This document shows, one piece after another, positions 1 to 11,943 of a stretch of DNA of 64,000 bases. Below the pieces are notes generated by a model. That model had not been told where the DNA came from. It ran no database searches and saw only the letters and a program-made list of their open reading frames with translations. The stretch lies in assembly GCF_030247185.1 (NCBI RefSeq), contig NC_080571.1:143512691-143576690 (forward strand), given 5' to 3'. Position 1 is the stretch's first letter; every line of letters starts with the position of its first letter. The stretch comes from Malaya genurostris. Taxonomy: Eukaryota; Arthropoda; Insecta; Diptera; Culicidae. The translations under genes were made by a program, and so were the position numbers.

Positions 1-518
1 TCATGGAATGTTCAATCGAATGTCACACGTTAAGATTGAAATTTGATACGATTTGCAGATTCGAAATTACAGGGTAATGAGTGATTAAAATCTCAATTTG
101 CCGTTTGAAACGACGATAATTAAAATAATGTCAAGAGAACTAAACCACCTAAGAATATCCATGCAAAAAAACACATGCGGATAGATAAAAAAAAGGTATC
201 ATCTCACTGCTAGGTGGATTAATCACGTTTTTTATGTAGTTATTGCTGAGAAATATGTCCTTTTGGAAAAAATGCTTTGTGGCAGACACAACAAATATGC
301 ACAGCAAATTCTGTGTAGTGCTAGTTGAAAATTATTTCAACAAAAAAAAATGAATAGATTTGCTCTCCCCAATTCGTTTTATTTGTCCACCACTAACTTC
401 ATGGATTTATAATAGCCAAAAGAGAAAACAAAATGTTTCAGTGACTCGTTCTGAACTTGGGTTTAAATGCCATTCGCAATATAGATTAAATATCTTCGAA
501 AAAATGCCAGGTATTGTT
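1..518. other. AT-rich stretch without a recognisable gene
   Basis: No ORF of interest is seen. A short CTAGGTGGATTAA remnant near 208-222 resembles the end of the family S repeats described below, so this is probably decayed repeat DNA. Confidence 0.5.
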
Positions 519-1660
519 GGGCGCCAGTTATAACTGGTCAGCTTACTGCCCCGTCAATAAGTAGGTGATTTATGCACCACTATCTGGTTGAGAGATCACC
601 CGCCAATTCTTGTTTGCCCGGCTTGAGACCTTAAAGGGGAAGGTTCATTCTATCCATAATCAGGCTCTTGAAACAGAGAAAGGATCTAACCGCAACCTGA
701 GATCTCCCGCGCGCTCAACGCAATCGTCTATGCCGAGGAAATTATCATCATAGGTAAACCTCGGGAACCTCAATCTAGGCGGAGGAGCAGAACGATTCGG
801 GATTCGTTCGGATCGATTTCGAAGTCGACCTCTCCAGTAAACATACAATCAACAATCTAGAACGCCAAACGCTAACATGAAATTGCATCTCCAGCAAACT
901 AAAGACGGGACGACTTCAAATAGAGCAAATCTATCTACATTGCATACTAGAAATTTAAGCTTTATTGTATCCCATTATCGTGCAAGTTGAAAGGCTTTTA
1001 GGGTTTATTTTACTATTACATTTATTCGTGTCTACGCTTTCCGCGGTCTTGCATTCACGCCTAGGCCTAGTCTTAGTCCCTTTCCTTTCCCTTTTCCACA
1101 TTCATCTCCTACATGTATCTACTGTACGGAATCTCCATGATCACTAAGATGCTTTGTTTCGTGTGTCTCGTGTGCTGATTCACTGTGCTTTGTCTCGGTC
1201 TGTCGTGCGGCTGGCAGCCGATTCTTATAAAGGGTTCACTTAATTATATCGAGGGTAGTGACCCTAGTTTGAGTCACATGCACGTGCAAATTGTTTTACT
1301 CACGACCTAGGTTTTACGTGGTTCTGCGGATGGCGGTAACGACGGATGACATTAGTTTCTCCGTCTGCTGCTGCTGTGTGCGACCGCCTTCGATCACACC
1401 GAACCGGCGCTGAAGTTCTTACCGCAGATTCGCGCGGCGTGGTACGAACGCCGCAAATTCCGGCCGTAACCGAAATGAAAGTTGTTGACGATGCCGTGAT
1501 TGCTGGTGGGAAAGGAAAACTAAACTTTAGCTAACTGCGTGAAGTCTTACTTATAACCTGATCAAACACACCACGTCGCGAATAACAAATTACGGACAAC
1601 TCCTGCCTCTTCCACTAGTCAGACCAAAGTGAGAAATCGAGGTCTGGAAATCCTCAGACT
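519..1660 (-). mobile_element. Possible LTR remnant (minus orientation)
   Basis: Read on the minus strand, the segment ends in TGGCGCCCAAC at about 522-532. That resembles a retroelement primer-binding site directly after an LTR. The same strand has a TATA-like TTTATAAG near 1225 and, about 260 bp downstream, AATAAA near 960-965, which is the order expected of an LTR promoter and polyadenylation signal. No partner LTR and no coding region were found. It could equally be unrelated GC-richer host DNA. Confidence 0.25.
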
Positions 1661-1689
1661 ACCCGGGCATTTGGTAATCTTCGTTACCG

Positions 1690-1945
1690 TTACTAAATCG
1701 AAATCGAAAAAAAATTTTTGATGTCAAAAGTCTTAGAATTTCATAGAACGTCGAAATTTAGTGTCATTTCGAAATAGAATTTTTTTGAAAGGATCGACTT
1801 TTTTTGACTTAGTCTCAGAAAGTCAATTTTCACGAATTTTTTTTTAAATAACACTAAATCTCGACGTTCATGCAATTTTAAGATTTTTGACATAAGAAAA
1901 AATTTTCAATTTCGGAAATTTCATGTGCTGGTGTGCTTTTTCAAG
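1690..1945. repeat. Imperfect inverted-repeat (hairpin) element, copy 1
   Basis: The arm containing GAACGTCGAAATTTAGTGTC (1746-1765) is matched in reverse by AACACTAAATCTCGACGTTC (about 1851-1870). The outer arms also pair: AATCGAAATCG near the left end and CAATTTCGGAAATTTC near the right. A second copy with the same palindromic layout lies at 23280-23515. It looks like a MITE or foldback-type unit. No coding capacity. Confidence 0.6.
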
Positions 1946-2099
1946 ATCGAAAATTTTCAAACCTTAACCGCTGGACAGCACCCCTTACCCATGTCCGATT
2001 TAGCTCAAATTTTGCATGAGGACTTTTTTCGAGGTGCTTAAACTTTTGAACAGTAGCGCTTTACGAAATTAAAGGTGAACCTAAAATATTGGCACCCTT

Positions 2100-2660
2100 A
2101 GATACATTAAAGTGAGTCGGTTACGTCACTTATACCATTATATCTCCGGAACCAAAAGTCACATCCATCTGGTCTTCGAACTTGATCAAAGGTCCCATAA
2201 TAGCTTTCAAACGAGCCTAAATTTGTTAAAGTCGGTTCAGCCATCTCTGAGAAAATTGAGTGCGTAGAAACACGTAGAAACGCGTTTAGTCGGTTACGTC
2301 ACTTATACAATCCGGAACCGAAAGTCTTTGATCTTCTAACTAAATCAATAGCCTGATAGTAACTTTCAAACGAGTATAGGTTTGTTAATATTGGTTTAGC
2401 CATCTCTGAGAAAATTGAGCGCGTTAAAATACAACTCGTTTTGTCGGTTACGTCACTTATACAATCATATATCCGAAACCAAAAGTCACAGCCATTTGAT
2501 CTTTGAACTTGATCAATGGCCCGACAGTAGCTTTCAAACGACTCCAAGTTTGTTAAAATCGGTTCAGCCATCTCTGAGAAAATCGAGCGCGTATAAATAT
2601 CTTCGAAAAGTGCACACACACATACAAACACATACACACACAGACATGTTCCGATCTCAT
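2100..2660. repeat. Three tandem units of a dispersed repeat (about 155-173 bp)
   Basis: The phrase TCGGTTACGTCACTTATA recurs at about 2117, 2290 and 2444. Each is followed by a CCGGAACC-AAAGTC segment and by AGCCATCTCTGAGAAAAT. Related sequence occurs at 11944-12115, 22885-23100 and 23800-23960. The end carries a short CACACA/CATACA tract (2611-2645). Noncoding. Confidence 0.7.
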
Positions 2661-2759
2661 CGAACTGAGTCGAATGGTATTGTAGCAGTCATACCTTATT
2701 CAGCAATAAGTTTCAAGCATCCAGTAGATCGATTTCAATAAATACGCCAACAGTTATGC

Positions 2760-4535
2760 AACCTATCGTTGGTTAACTTTTGCGCAACACCCTAATAAAA
2801 TTTTCCCCTCATTTAAGTAGAATAATTCGTTGAGTCTCTCCTTAGAGTGTAATTCACGAAGACTCCTCGCGAATAATGTATGATGGAGGGGAGGAATGGC
2901 GCCAAGGATTGGTTAATCGAATAAAACAGTCAGTGGGGTCATTGATCGCCGAATTTGTCCGATGAAATTAGCGGGACAATACGTATTTCCGGTGAATTCG
3001 TACGAAATTACCTTCCCTAATCTGAGGATTTCCAATGCTAGTTTATTTCGTCCCAGTCCGCCAAACTTAGTGGAAGCTTCGCGTAGTTGTCCGGTGTTAG
3101 TTTCAGATAGGTAATAAAGTGACGTATTATTACGTAAAGTTTCCCTAAATGTTTGTCTCCCTCATTTGCCTAGATGAGTGACTGCTAAGATAGTAGTGAT
3201 TGCCACGATAAGTAGTGCGTGTAAAGAATAGTGCGTGCAAAGTAAAACAAGAATAAGATAAATGTGCTCAAATCGTGCCATTGACCTCACCAATGTGCCA
3301 ATGACCCCGTCTGCATCAGCCAGACGGCATTCGTTTCTTTTCATCTATTCTACGCAGCTTCGACGAAAGTGAGGAAGGAAGCAAGCACCGTACGCGGGCC
3401 AAAGTCTACCAACGGACGAAAAGTCAAAACTCCGGCAACCGTTACACCGCCGGAAAAAGTCGGTCCGTCAACTGACCGTTAGTAGCAGCCAGCGAACGTC
3501 GGCCAGAATCGGTGTAGTAGATCACCAGTTACGTGAATACCCGGAATGGTCATCACCGCCATTACCAATAAAACGACGATCGACCCAGCAGCTACCACCA
3601 ACAGTAAGCAGCAGACGCAGAAACCACTGGTGAGTCCGTATCGTTCTTGCTAGATAGTGGGGCGGCGTCCACTGAAGACGCCCCCGTGATTCAAAACCGT
3701 TTTAAGTGCACTATAAATAAAAATCCCGTTTAAAAACGGAAGTAGGGACGCGTCCATAAATTGAGGGTTGTGTGTCGGCCATCATGCTTTTGTGACACCA
3801 TTTTTGAACGCCACACACAACCCATTGTATTAGTCACCCGGGTGCGAAGCGCAACTCATTGCTGGAGCCGTGGAGTGACGACGTCGCCTGAGAAAGTGGG
3901 AGAGGAAAGCACAAATGGTCAATGAGCACAAGTAGGGAGAGAAATCACCTACGCACATGGGAGATAGGCTAGATAGGAAATTAGAAAATTCAATACAGGC
4001 ATGCAATATAAAGTCTAACCGTTTTTCGTTAATAAATGATTATTTATTTCAATGCCTAAACGTAGCTCAATTGTAATCGTAACACTCCTACAGGTATTTG
4101 GTGAGGTTTTCCGTATGTTTGCGTCACTTCGTTAGAGCTTTTTCGTTGTTGGCTGTCTTCCGCTCAGCGGAATTTGAATGTGTGCTGTAAGTTCAGCTTC
4201 CATTAGGTTTACGCTATCTGGTGGCAGATAGCTGCACTGCCCATGATGATAATGTTAGGCACGGATAACTTTCTCACCGTTGATTGTCTGAGGGTAATGA
4301 GGTTTCGGTGATTGCTGCTGACTGATAATAGGGTCATCTACCCGTCTTTGGAGACTAGTTTTTGGTTAGCCTAACTTGACCGATCCTGATTCATTTTTCT
4401 TCGTTGACCTTCTTCGGGAACTCGCCCTAAGGAGAGTCTCATCCGAGCAAACACATCGTGGCGTGCAGTCTTCCTTATAGGGAAGTGGCGCTATAAACTG
4501 CACGCTGGTAAGGGATCGGCAAGGGTCGGCTACAG
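2760..4535 (+). other. No clear gene; possible LTR or leader remnant near 3770-4110
   Basis: The part at 2990-3110 has weak similarity to the minus strand of 1590-1690 (shared CTGAGGATTTCCA and AGTGGAAG blocks), so both may derive from one retroelement. In 3770-4110 the order is TGTGTGTCGG, then AATAAA near 4031, then CTACAGGTATTTGGTGAGG near 4089-4107. That resembles a BEL/Pao-type LTR end followed by a primer site. No ORF supports this, so it is a suggestion only. Confidence 0.2.
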
Positions 4536-4539
4536 TATA

Positions 4540-4900
4540 TAACACTATAGGTCTCTGAGGCTCCGTTCAATAATCGGGGTTTCCAGCAATTCTAATACCT
4601 GTCTATAGAGAAAGGCAAAAACCCTACTTAATCCACCTAGTGGTTTGATAATGCCCTTTTCTTCCTTCAAAACAGTCTCATTAAAAAACATTTTACCTTC
4701 TTATTAAATAATTTGGAACACTAATTTGGTCTCATTTTTGACAGCAATTAATTTAGATTGATTCGAATAGTTCACAACAGCATGCTTCAGTGTTTATGTA
4801 AAATACTCGGCATCATTTCTCGAACCAAGCGCTTGATATCAAATGGCTGTGACGGCTGGCTCCGAAGATGAGATGATTTAAGTGACGTAACTGAAAAAAA
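4540..4900. repeat. Diverged family S-related repeat
   Basis: Contains AGAGAAAGGCAAAAACCC next to AATCCACCTAGTGG, the two end motifs of the S repeats. The segment 4715-4850 matches, in reverse, part of the palindromic element at 56938-57476 (shared AAGCATGCTTCAGTGTT and CCAAGCGCTTGA). A similar end piece sits at 58170-58265. Noncoding. Confidence 0.6.
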
Positions 4901-5179
4901 CTGTTTTAATCCACCTAGTGGTGTAATGATGCCTTTCCTATGTACATATAATATTGTGGTGTTCTATTCAAAAATTTTCTCTTCGATTTTTGAAAGAAAC
5001 CAAGTGATTGTTTATGCATAACATACAGAATAAAACAGTGCTTTGATTGCGTAAGCCATCCTTAAGAGAACGACACTTCCGGTACCGGATCCCGAGAACC
5101 GGTATAATCGAAGTCGGTTCGTACGGCCACCAACTAACATGACACACAAACTCTTCTAGTACGCACCCTATAACTCCGG

Positions 5180-6748
5180 ATTCGGAAGTCGGATCCGGAT
5201 GAAATTCAGGAATTCCGTATGGGACCGGGAGACCTTTCATTTGAATCTAAGTTTGTGGAAATCGGTCAAACCATCGCTGAGAAAAGTGAGTGAGATCCAT
5301 TTTGGTATATATGACTACTATTTCCGGTACTTCCGGAACCGGATACCGAGAACCAGGATAGCCGGAATCGGTTTGTTTAGTTGCCTACTAATAATGACTA
5401 TCGGTTTGTGTAGTTTTGAGACCAGTTTAGAAAAACTTTCACGTTTTTTGTTTCACCGGTGTACAATATTGAACACACTTTACTCTATAATTCCGGAACC
5501 GGAAGTCGGATCCGGATGAAATCCAGGAATTCCGTATGGGACCGGGAGACCTTTCATTTGAATCTAAGTTTGTGGAAATCGGTCAAACCATCGCTGAGAA
5601 AAGTGAGTGAGATCCATTTTGGTATATATGACCACTATTTCCGGTACTTCCGGAACCGGATACCGAGAACCAGGATAGCCGGAATCGGTTTGTTTAGTTG
5701 CCTACTGATAATGACTATCGGTTTGTGTAGTTTTGAGACCAGTTTAGAAAAACTTTCACGTTTTTTGTTTCGCCGGTTTAAGTGACGGTGTACAATATTG
5801 AACACACTTTACTCTATAATTCCGGAACCGCAAGTCGGATCCGGATGAAATTCAGGAATTCCGTATGGGACCGGGAGACCTTTCATTTGAATCTAAGTTT
5901 GTGGAAATCGGTCAAACCATCGCTGAGCAAAGTGAGTGAGATCCTTTTTGGTATATATGACCACTATTTCCGGTACTTCCGGAACCGGATACCGAGAACC
6001 AGGATAGCCGGAATCGGTTTGTTTAGTTGCCTACTGATAATGACTATCGGTTTGTGTAGTTTTGAGACCAGTTTAGAAAAACTTTCACGTTTTTTGTTTC
6101 GCCGGTTTAAGTGACGGTGTACAATATTGAACACACTTTACCCTATAATTCCGGAACCGGAAGTCGGATCCGGATGAAATTCAGGAATTTCGTATGGGAC
6201 CGGGAGACCTTTCATTTGAATCTAAGTTTGTGGAAATCGGTCAAACCATCGCTGAGAAAAGTGAGTGAGATCCATTTTGGTATATATGACCACTATTTCC
6301 GGTACTTCCGGAACCGGATACCGAGAACCAGGATAACTTGAATTGGTTTGTTTAGTTGCCTACTGATAATGACTATCGGTTTGTGTAGTTTTGAGACCAG
6401 TTTAGAGATTTTTCTACGTTTTTTGTTTCGCCGGTTTAAGTGACGGTGTACAATATTGAACACACTTTACCCTATAATTCCGGAATCGGAAGTCAGATCC
6501 GGATAAAATTCAGGAATTCCGTATGGGACCGGAAAACCTTTCATATCAATCTAAGTTTGTGGAAATCGGTCAAACCATCGCTGAGAAAAGTGAGTGAGAT
6601 CCATTTTGGTATATATGACAACTATTTCCGGTACTTTCGGAACCGGATACCGAGAACCAGGATAGCCGGAATCGGTTTGTTTAGTTGCCTACTGATAATG
6701 ACTATCGATTTGTGTAGTTTCGAGACCAGTTTAGAAAAACTTTCACGA
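5180..6748 (+). repeat. 329-bp tandem satellite array I (about five units)
   Basis: The landmark GGATCCGGAT recurs at 5191, 5508, 5837, 6166 and (mutated) 6495. The first interval is 317 bp because 12 bp are missing; the others are exactly 329 bp. Each monomer happens to be open for about 110 codons. Because 329 is not a multiple of three and the same ORF occurs in every unit, I treat these as satellite-encoded and not as genes. Confidence 0.9.
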
Positions 6749-6751
6749 TTT

Positions 6752-8213
6752 TGCCTTTTTCATATAGAAAGGCTATGCAATCACTGTGAAAATCGACTTT
6801 TTAACCGAGGCCCGGAGGGCCGAATGTCACATACCATTCGACTCAGCTCGACGAACTGAACGAATGTCTGTGTGTGTGTCCGTGTGTGTGTATGTGTGTG
6901 TGTATGTAACAAAAATATGCACTCACTTTTGTCAGAGATGGCTGAACCGATTTTCACAAACTAAGATTCAAATAAAAGGTATCATGGTCCCATAGATTGC
7001 TATTGAATTTCGTTTAAATGAGACTTCCGGTTCCGGAGTTATATGGTAATATGTGAAAATTTGTGAAAAAGTTTGCACTCAATTATCTCTGGAACAACTC
7101 AACCGATTTTCGCAAACCTAGATTCAAATAAAAGGTCTTATAATATCCTAAAAATTTGTGGAACATTTTATCTGGATCCGACTTCCGGTTCCGGAACTAA
7201 AGCGTGATAAGTGGAAAATTACCTATTTTGTTAGTATTTTTCCACGAACGATGGTTAAAAACAGGTACAAATCCCATAAAACTGTCTAATAAATTCTTCT
7301 AGTTTGCAGAGCTTGTTAGTTTGTGGGTATAAAAACTTAATTCGGCACTACTGGTCCCCTCTTTTCCTGTTCCGAGAGCACCGAAAGTGGAGAAGAAAAA
7401 CTCCTAAAACTAAATTCACTTCGATTTCTCTGCGATGCTTGAATAGGTTTTCACAAATCTTGATTTGAATTAAAGTTCATACTGTCTTTAAACCTACTGT
7501 GAAATTTCATCCGGATCCGACTTCCGGTTCCGCAGTTACAAGGCGATGAGTGTCAAAGTTTTCAAATCGGAGTGACAATATGTACAACACCGAAAGAAGA
7601 AGAAAACACAAAACGAACAAGGCGTGCTTTGTTCTATTTCGTACCCGTTGTGTAGTGATGTCAATAATAATAATAACAATCCTACTACATGTTTCATGCT
7701 GTTTAGCACGCAGAAGTAACAGAAACGCAGGTTCGTTTCGTTAGATTTAGTTTAATTGGTTTAAACGAAATAGAGCATGAGATAGTAAGTATAAGTTTAA
7801 CTACGTTCAAAACTGTTCCAATTTGTAGGTCATATTTGTTGGTAGCAAACGAATCAACTTCGGCTATTCCGTTCATCTGAATCCGGTTTCGAGAGAATTG
7901 GAAATAGTGATTAGAAACTGCAAAAAGGATCTCACTCACTTTTCTTGGAGATGGCCGAATAGATTTTCACAAACTTATAGGTTCAAAAGAAAAGTCTTAC
8001 AGTTCATACGGAATTCCTTAATTTGTTGTGGATACTACTTTCGGTTCCGGAACTACAGGTTAAACAGGATTTATAGAGTTTGTGAAATTAGATCCGAACA
8101 AATTATCCTATTCCTATTCAATAAACAGATGTTTTTTGCGAATTTCACGGTTATATTTATGATGTAATGAGTAATATGAGAAAGGCATCATTACACCACT
8201 AGGTGGTTTAAAT
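6752..8213 (-). mobile_element. Second family S element nested inside the 329-bp array
   Basis: It starts with TGCCTTTTTCATATAGAAAG and ends with GAGAAAGGCATCATTACACC plus ACTAGGTGG, the order of copy 2 (15155-17590), so it lies in reverse relative to the surrounding array. The array stops within the monomer at ...TTTCACGATTTTG (6750) and resumes at TTTTTGTATCGCCGG (8216), the same point of the monomer. This is therefore an insertion into the array, with a possible TTTTG duplication. Inside are GT-rich microsatellite (6866-6906) and single diverged units. Noncoding. Confidence 0.65.
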
Positions 8214-8960
8214 TGGTTTTTGTATCGCCGGTTTAAGTGACGGTGTACAATATTGAACACACTTTACCCTATAATTCCGGAACCAGAAGTCGGATCCGGA
8301 TGAAATTCAGGAATTCCGTATGGGACCGGGAGACCTTTCATTTGAATCTAAGTTTGTGAAAATCGGTCAAACCATCGCTGAGAAAAGTGAGTGAGATCCA
8401 TTTTGGTATATATGACCACTATTTCCGGTACTTCCGGAACCGGATACCGAGAACCAGGATAGCTGGAATCCGTTTGTTTAGTTGCCTACTGATAATGTGT
8501 AGTTTTGAGACCAGTTTAGAAATTTTTTTACGTTTTGAGACCAGTTTAGAAATTTTTTTACGTTTTTTGTTTCGCCGGTTCAAGTGACGGTGTACAATAT
8601 TGAACACACTTTACCCTATAATTCCGGAACCGGAAGTCGGATCCGGATGAAATTCAGGGATTCCGTATGGGACCGGGATGCCTTTCATTTGAATCTAAGT
8701 TTGTGGAAATCGGTCAAACCATCGCTGAGAAAAGTGAGTGAGATCCATTTTGGTATATATGACCACTATATCTGGTACTTCCGGAACCGGATACCGGGAA
8801 CCAGGATAGCCGTAATCGGTTTGTTTAGTTGCCTACTGATAATGACTATCGATTTGTGTAGTTTTGAGACCAGCTTAGAAAAATTTTCACGTATTTTGCT
8901 TCGCCGGTTTAAGTGACGGTGTACAATATTAAAAACACTTTACCCTATAATTCCGGAGCC
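8214..8960 (+). repeat. 329-bp satellite array II (continuation, about two units)
   Basis: GGATCCGGAT landmarks lie at 8292 and 8639. The 347-bp interval includes a local duplication of GAGACCAGTTTAGAAATTTT (about 8507 and 8538). It is continuous with array I if the nested element is removed. Confidence 0.85.
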
Positions 8961-9436
8961 GGAAGGCGGAATGGTATATGAGTCGAATGGTATATGACAC
9001 TTGGCCCTCCGGGCCAATTTTCTTTAGTCGGTTTTTCAAGTGATTACTTAACCTTTCTATATGAGAAAGGCAAAAAGGTGGGTGGGTAATGTCAGACATA
9101 ACTGGATGTCGTGAATACGAAAAAACTGGCACGCTCCCATCACTTTTCCGAATATCAGTTAGTTGATTGATTATATGAATTGTGCAAGCTTTCCCCTATT
9201 TCACTAATTGAGTGTAAAGCGATGCACCTATATTAAAGTACAGATTAGTTACATTAAACAGCTACTATTCTACAGCTATATATTCCAAACTTGAAACAAT
9301 TCCTTTTTAATTTGCCAATATAGGAGGCTAGGTACGATAGTTCGAAGATATCTGATTCTTCTCGAAATTTCAGTACGAAACAATTGCAATGGCCTGGTCT
9401 GAAATGTATCGACGATCTTCGGTATGCAAGTCATTT

Positions 9437-9661
<225 letters not shown>

Positions 9662-9717
9662 AGATTAATCTGTACATATATGTATGTATAAATAAAATGC
9701 AGATTAACCTGTATATA

Positions 9718-9786
9718 TTGCAACCCTGTATCGCATGGCATATTTTCACACGACCCCATACTAGTATAAAGATGTGTTCATCATCA
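9718..9786 (-). repeat. Small dispersed repeat C, copy 1
   Basis: In reverse, CATACTAGTATAAAGATGTG and GCATGGC match the plus-strand copies at 35585-35672 and 42074-42180. Those contain AGAACACAT, ACTAGTATGGGTGTCGT, CATGCCGTGCGAAAC and GTTGCCAC. Function unknown. Confidence 0.7.
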
Positions 9787-10030
9787 TCACATTCGCTTTC
9801 GCATTGCCTTTCGTAATTGAATGTGTTAGTAACGGTACAAATCTGCCTTTTTCCGGTTTTCGGTGCCATCAAGCTGACGGTGTCTCGCACGTTCAGAGTA
9901 GCTGCTTTAACTTAAATTACGCTATTTCTCACATCACATTTCATTTTATACCCGCTACTGGCAACGGTGTAGGGACGTCCCCTTTGTTAGAATTCCTTTC
10001 CTGTAGGCAGAACGGGAAACAGTGAAACGA

Positions 10031-10037
10031 TATAAAA
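10031..10037 (+). promoter_or_regulatory. TATA box upstream of the H2A fragment
   Basis: TATAAAAG lies about 100 bp upstream of the first H2A-homologous codon. It fits the short-promoter layout of replication-dependent histone genes. Activity is not known. Confidence 0.45.
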
Positions 10038-10131
10038 GAGAGAGTTAGTATAGCAGCAGCCAGTAATACTGAATTGGCAGTCGAGCTGTTAACAGCATCT
10101 TGTGGAATTTTTACGCAGAAACACGCACACA

Positions 10132-10392
10132 GGAGTAAGAGTTAAGGGCAAGGCAAAGTCCCGCTCGAACCGTGCTGGTCTGCAGTTCCCAGTTGGCAGA
10201 ATCCATCGTCTGCTCCGGAAGGAAAACCTCGCCAAGCGTGTTGGTGCCGATGCATCAGCCTATCCGGCGGTAGTGATGGAGTACTTGGCTGCCGAAGTGT
10301 TGGAATTGGCCGATAATGCTGCCCATGACAACAAGAAAACGAAAATCATCCCTCGCCATCTGCAGCTGGCCATCCGTAACGATGAGGAGTTG
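10132..10392 (+). pseudogene. H2A: Truncated replication-dependent histone H2A
   Basis: The translation contains VKGKAKSRSNRAG, LQFPVGRIHRLLRK, VMEYLAAEVLEL and DNKKTKIIPRHLQLAIRNDE, so it is core histone H2A, the partner of H2B in the nucleosome. Acidic-patch residues in MEYLAAEVLEL and NDEEL are kept. There is no in-frame ATG: the first residues are replaced by unrelated codons from 10102. After NDEEL the normal C-terminal third (about 30 codons) is missing. The frame then runs straight into the 3' UTR stem-loop and on to a stop at 10486-10488. Substitutions such as ENLAKRVGADASAYPAV for the usual GNYAERVGAGAPVYLAA show decay. It lies inside the family T1 element, not in a histone cluster. 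It is a captured gene fragment and is very unlikely to make a functional histone. Confidence 0.93.
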
Positions 10393-10399
10393 AAAACCC

Positions 10400-10415
10400 C
10401 GTCCTTTTCAGGACG
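10400..10415 (+). terminator. Histone mRNA 3' stem-loop
   Basis: CGTCCTTTTCAGGACG forms a six-base-pair stem (CGTCCT/AGGACG) with a TTTC loop, followed by ACCACA. This is the form bound by stem-loop binding protein and processed without polyadenylation in metazoan histone mRNAs. A purine-rich ATAAAGAAATA about 15 bp downstream (10430-10440) could be the U7 snRNA (histone downstream) element. It sits only 8 bp after the last H2A codon, so the deletion joined coding sequence to the 3' UTR. Confidence 0.88.
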
Positions 10416-11100
10416 ACCACATCACTGTGATAAAGAAATATTTAGGATTGCTTTAAGTTTAACCAGTTCTGATACGCCTGGAAAGTAGAATGCCCAAATC
10501 AAGTGGAAACATTTGCCGTTCGTAATTGAATGTGTTAGTGACGGTGCAAATTAATTTAGCTTCCATCTTGATGAATCTTTTGATAGGAAATATTGAGATC
10601 TGATATGGTTCTCGTGTGTGTCTTGTTTCAGCAATGGGTCTTGCTGGACTTTTTGGCTGCCTTTCTACCGATTTTCGGTGTCATTGTGCTGACGGTGTCT
10701 CGTGCATTCAGATCGGGAAACAGTGAGACGACAGGTCCTCGATGTTGCTCTCGTGTCTTGTTTCGGGAACAGTTGCTCAGCAAATGGTAGGAAAAACGAA
10801 CCTCTCAACTTTTATATGAATGCTATTGTATAGATTCAAACATCTCGCGTTCTGATTGGCTGATGCTTTCATGGGTTAAATCAAACAGGTTTTTCAATAG
10901 TGTACTATTGAAAAACTTCAATGTTGCTGCAATACACGTTCAAGTTAAAATTTTTCGATTCTACTGGTAGTTAGATTATATAAATCCTTCTACAGATCAC
11001 TGAGCTATGAGCTTTCAAAATACGAGAAAGCAAACACGCTGTGGCGGAATTACAAAACCACCACGTCTTCTACGTTAAACCCTCAGAACAATTGCAATAT

Positions 11101-11135
11101 TACATTTCATTTCATTTCATTTCATTTCATTTCGA
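11101..11135. repeat. (ATTTC)n pentanucleotide microsatellite
   Basis: About six perfect units of TTTCA/ATTTC inside T1. Confidence 0.95.
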
Positions 11136-11943
11136 CACAATGTAGTTACATTGTAAACGTATTCTTGAGAATACTTTGTACGGAAACCAGCCATACATCG
11201 TAGCACATACAGTCTTATGATTTGATACATCGGTACTTTACAAATCATAAACTTTAAATATTTTATGAGTTGGACCGATATGACCAAAATTAAGCTCGAT
11301 ACCAAAAACGGTCCTCCTATCTTAAAAACTTGAACTGCTTACAGCGCACAAGCAAAGTAACGCAATGAATATAAACACTTTAAACCATGCGCGCCGCTGG
11401 CGTGGATTTTCCGCCTCGCGCGAAGGAAAATAAATAACTTCAATTGTTCTTGCCATCGCTGCGGGTCGAGCGATGTTTATTAAACATTAGCCTTCTCCAT
11501 ATAATTATTACCAAAACCTTTTCGATACATGTAATTGTCAAGTCTCAAGACTACTCGTCAAACCTACACGTACACAGAGAAAATTTGTACATTTTATAAA
11601 AACCAAAATGCAAAAAATAAAGACACATTCATTCGGTAACCAAGACGGGAACCAGACTTCTTCTTTAAAGAAAGAACCTGCCACAGCGCCTTATGAATTA
11701 TCTTCTTTGATACTCGTTTATACCAAACATTCCAGAAAAGTTTAATTTTGAACTATTTGAGAATATGTCACAGAAGTGAAAATTTTATTATAAAATTGTG
11801 ATCATATTTCCGATGGACTGTAGTAAGAATTATGTTGGTTCATTAGATATAACATGAGATAATCACGATCAAAACCTTATCACTCTCTCAGAGGGTAAAT
11901 TTTGAAAAGGTGCCCCATAGTAAAGTAAGTCGTATTCACGACA

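Larger units (their letters stand above)
4901..9076 (+). mobile_element. Family S element copy 1, carrying a 329-bp tandem satellite
   Basis: The left end is AATCCACCTAGTGGTGTAAT followed by GATGCCTTTC. The right end is CTATATGAGAAAGGCAAAAA at about 9056-9076. The short inverted motif GCCTTTC/GAAAGGC near both ends suggests a non-autonomous terminal-inverted-repeat element. The left arm (4968-5190) is repeated in inverse orientation at 17290-17520 in copy 2. The body is an array of 329-bp monomers (5191-6748 and 8214-8950), interrupted by a reverse-oriented relative (6752-8213). No transposase is encoded, and the mobilising enzyme is unknown. Confidence 0.7.
9802..10725 (+). repeat. Duplicated flank on both sides of the H2A fragment
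   Basis: TCGTAATTGAATGTGTTAGT at about 9812 recurs at about 10520. TTTTCGGTG-CAT followed by GCTGACGGTGTCTCG at 9857-9885 recurs at 10671-10701. CGGGAAACAGTGA at 10013 recurs at 10715. The upstream region of the histone gene has therefore been partly copied downstream of it. This fits a partial tandem duplication of a histone repeat unit before or after capture. Confidence 0.65.

Noticed and set aside
5459..8916. Family of 110-codon ORFs repeated in tandem
   Set aside because: Each is a by-product of the 329-bp satellite; period not divisible by three, no known motif, also present in array III.
10102..10488. A functional 128-codon histone H2A gene
   Set aside because: No ATG, altered N-terminus, several substitutions at conserved positions and loss of the C-terminal third.
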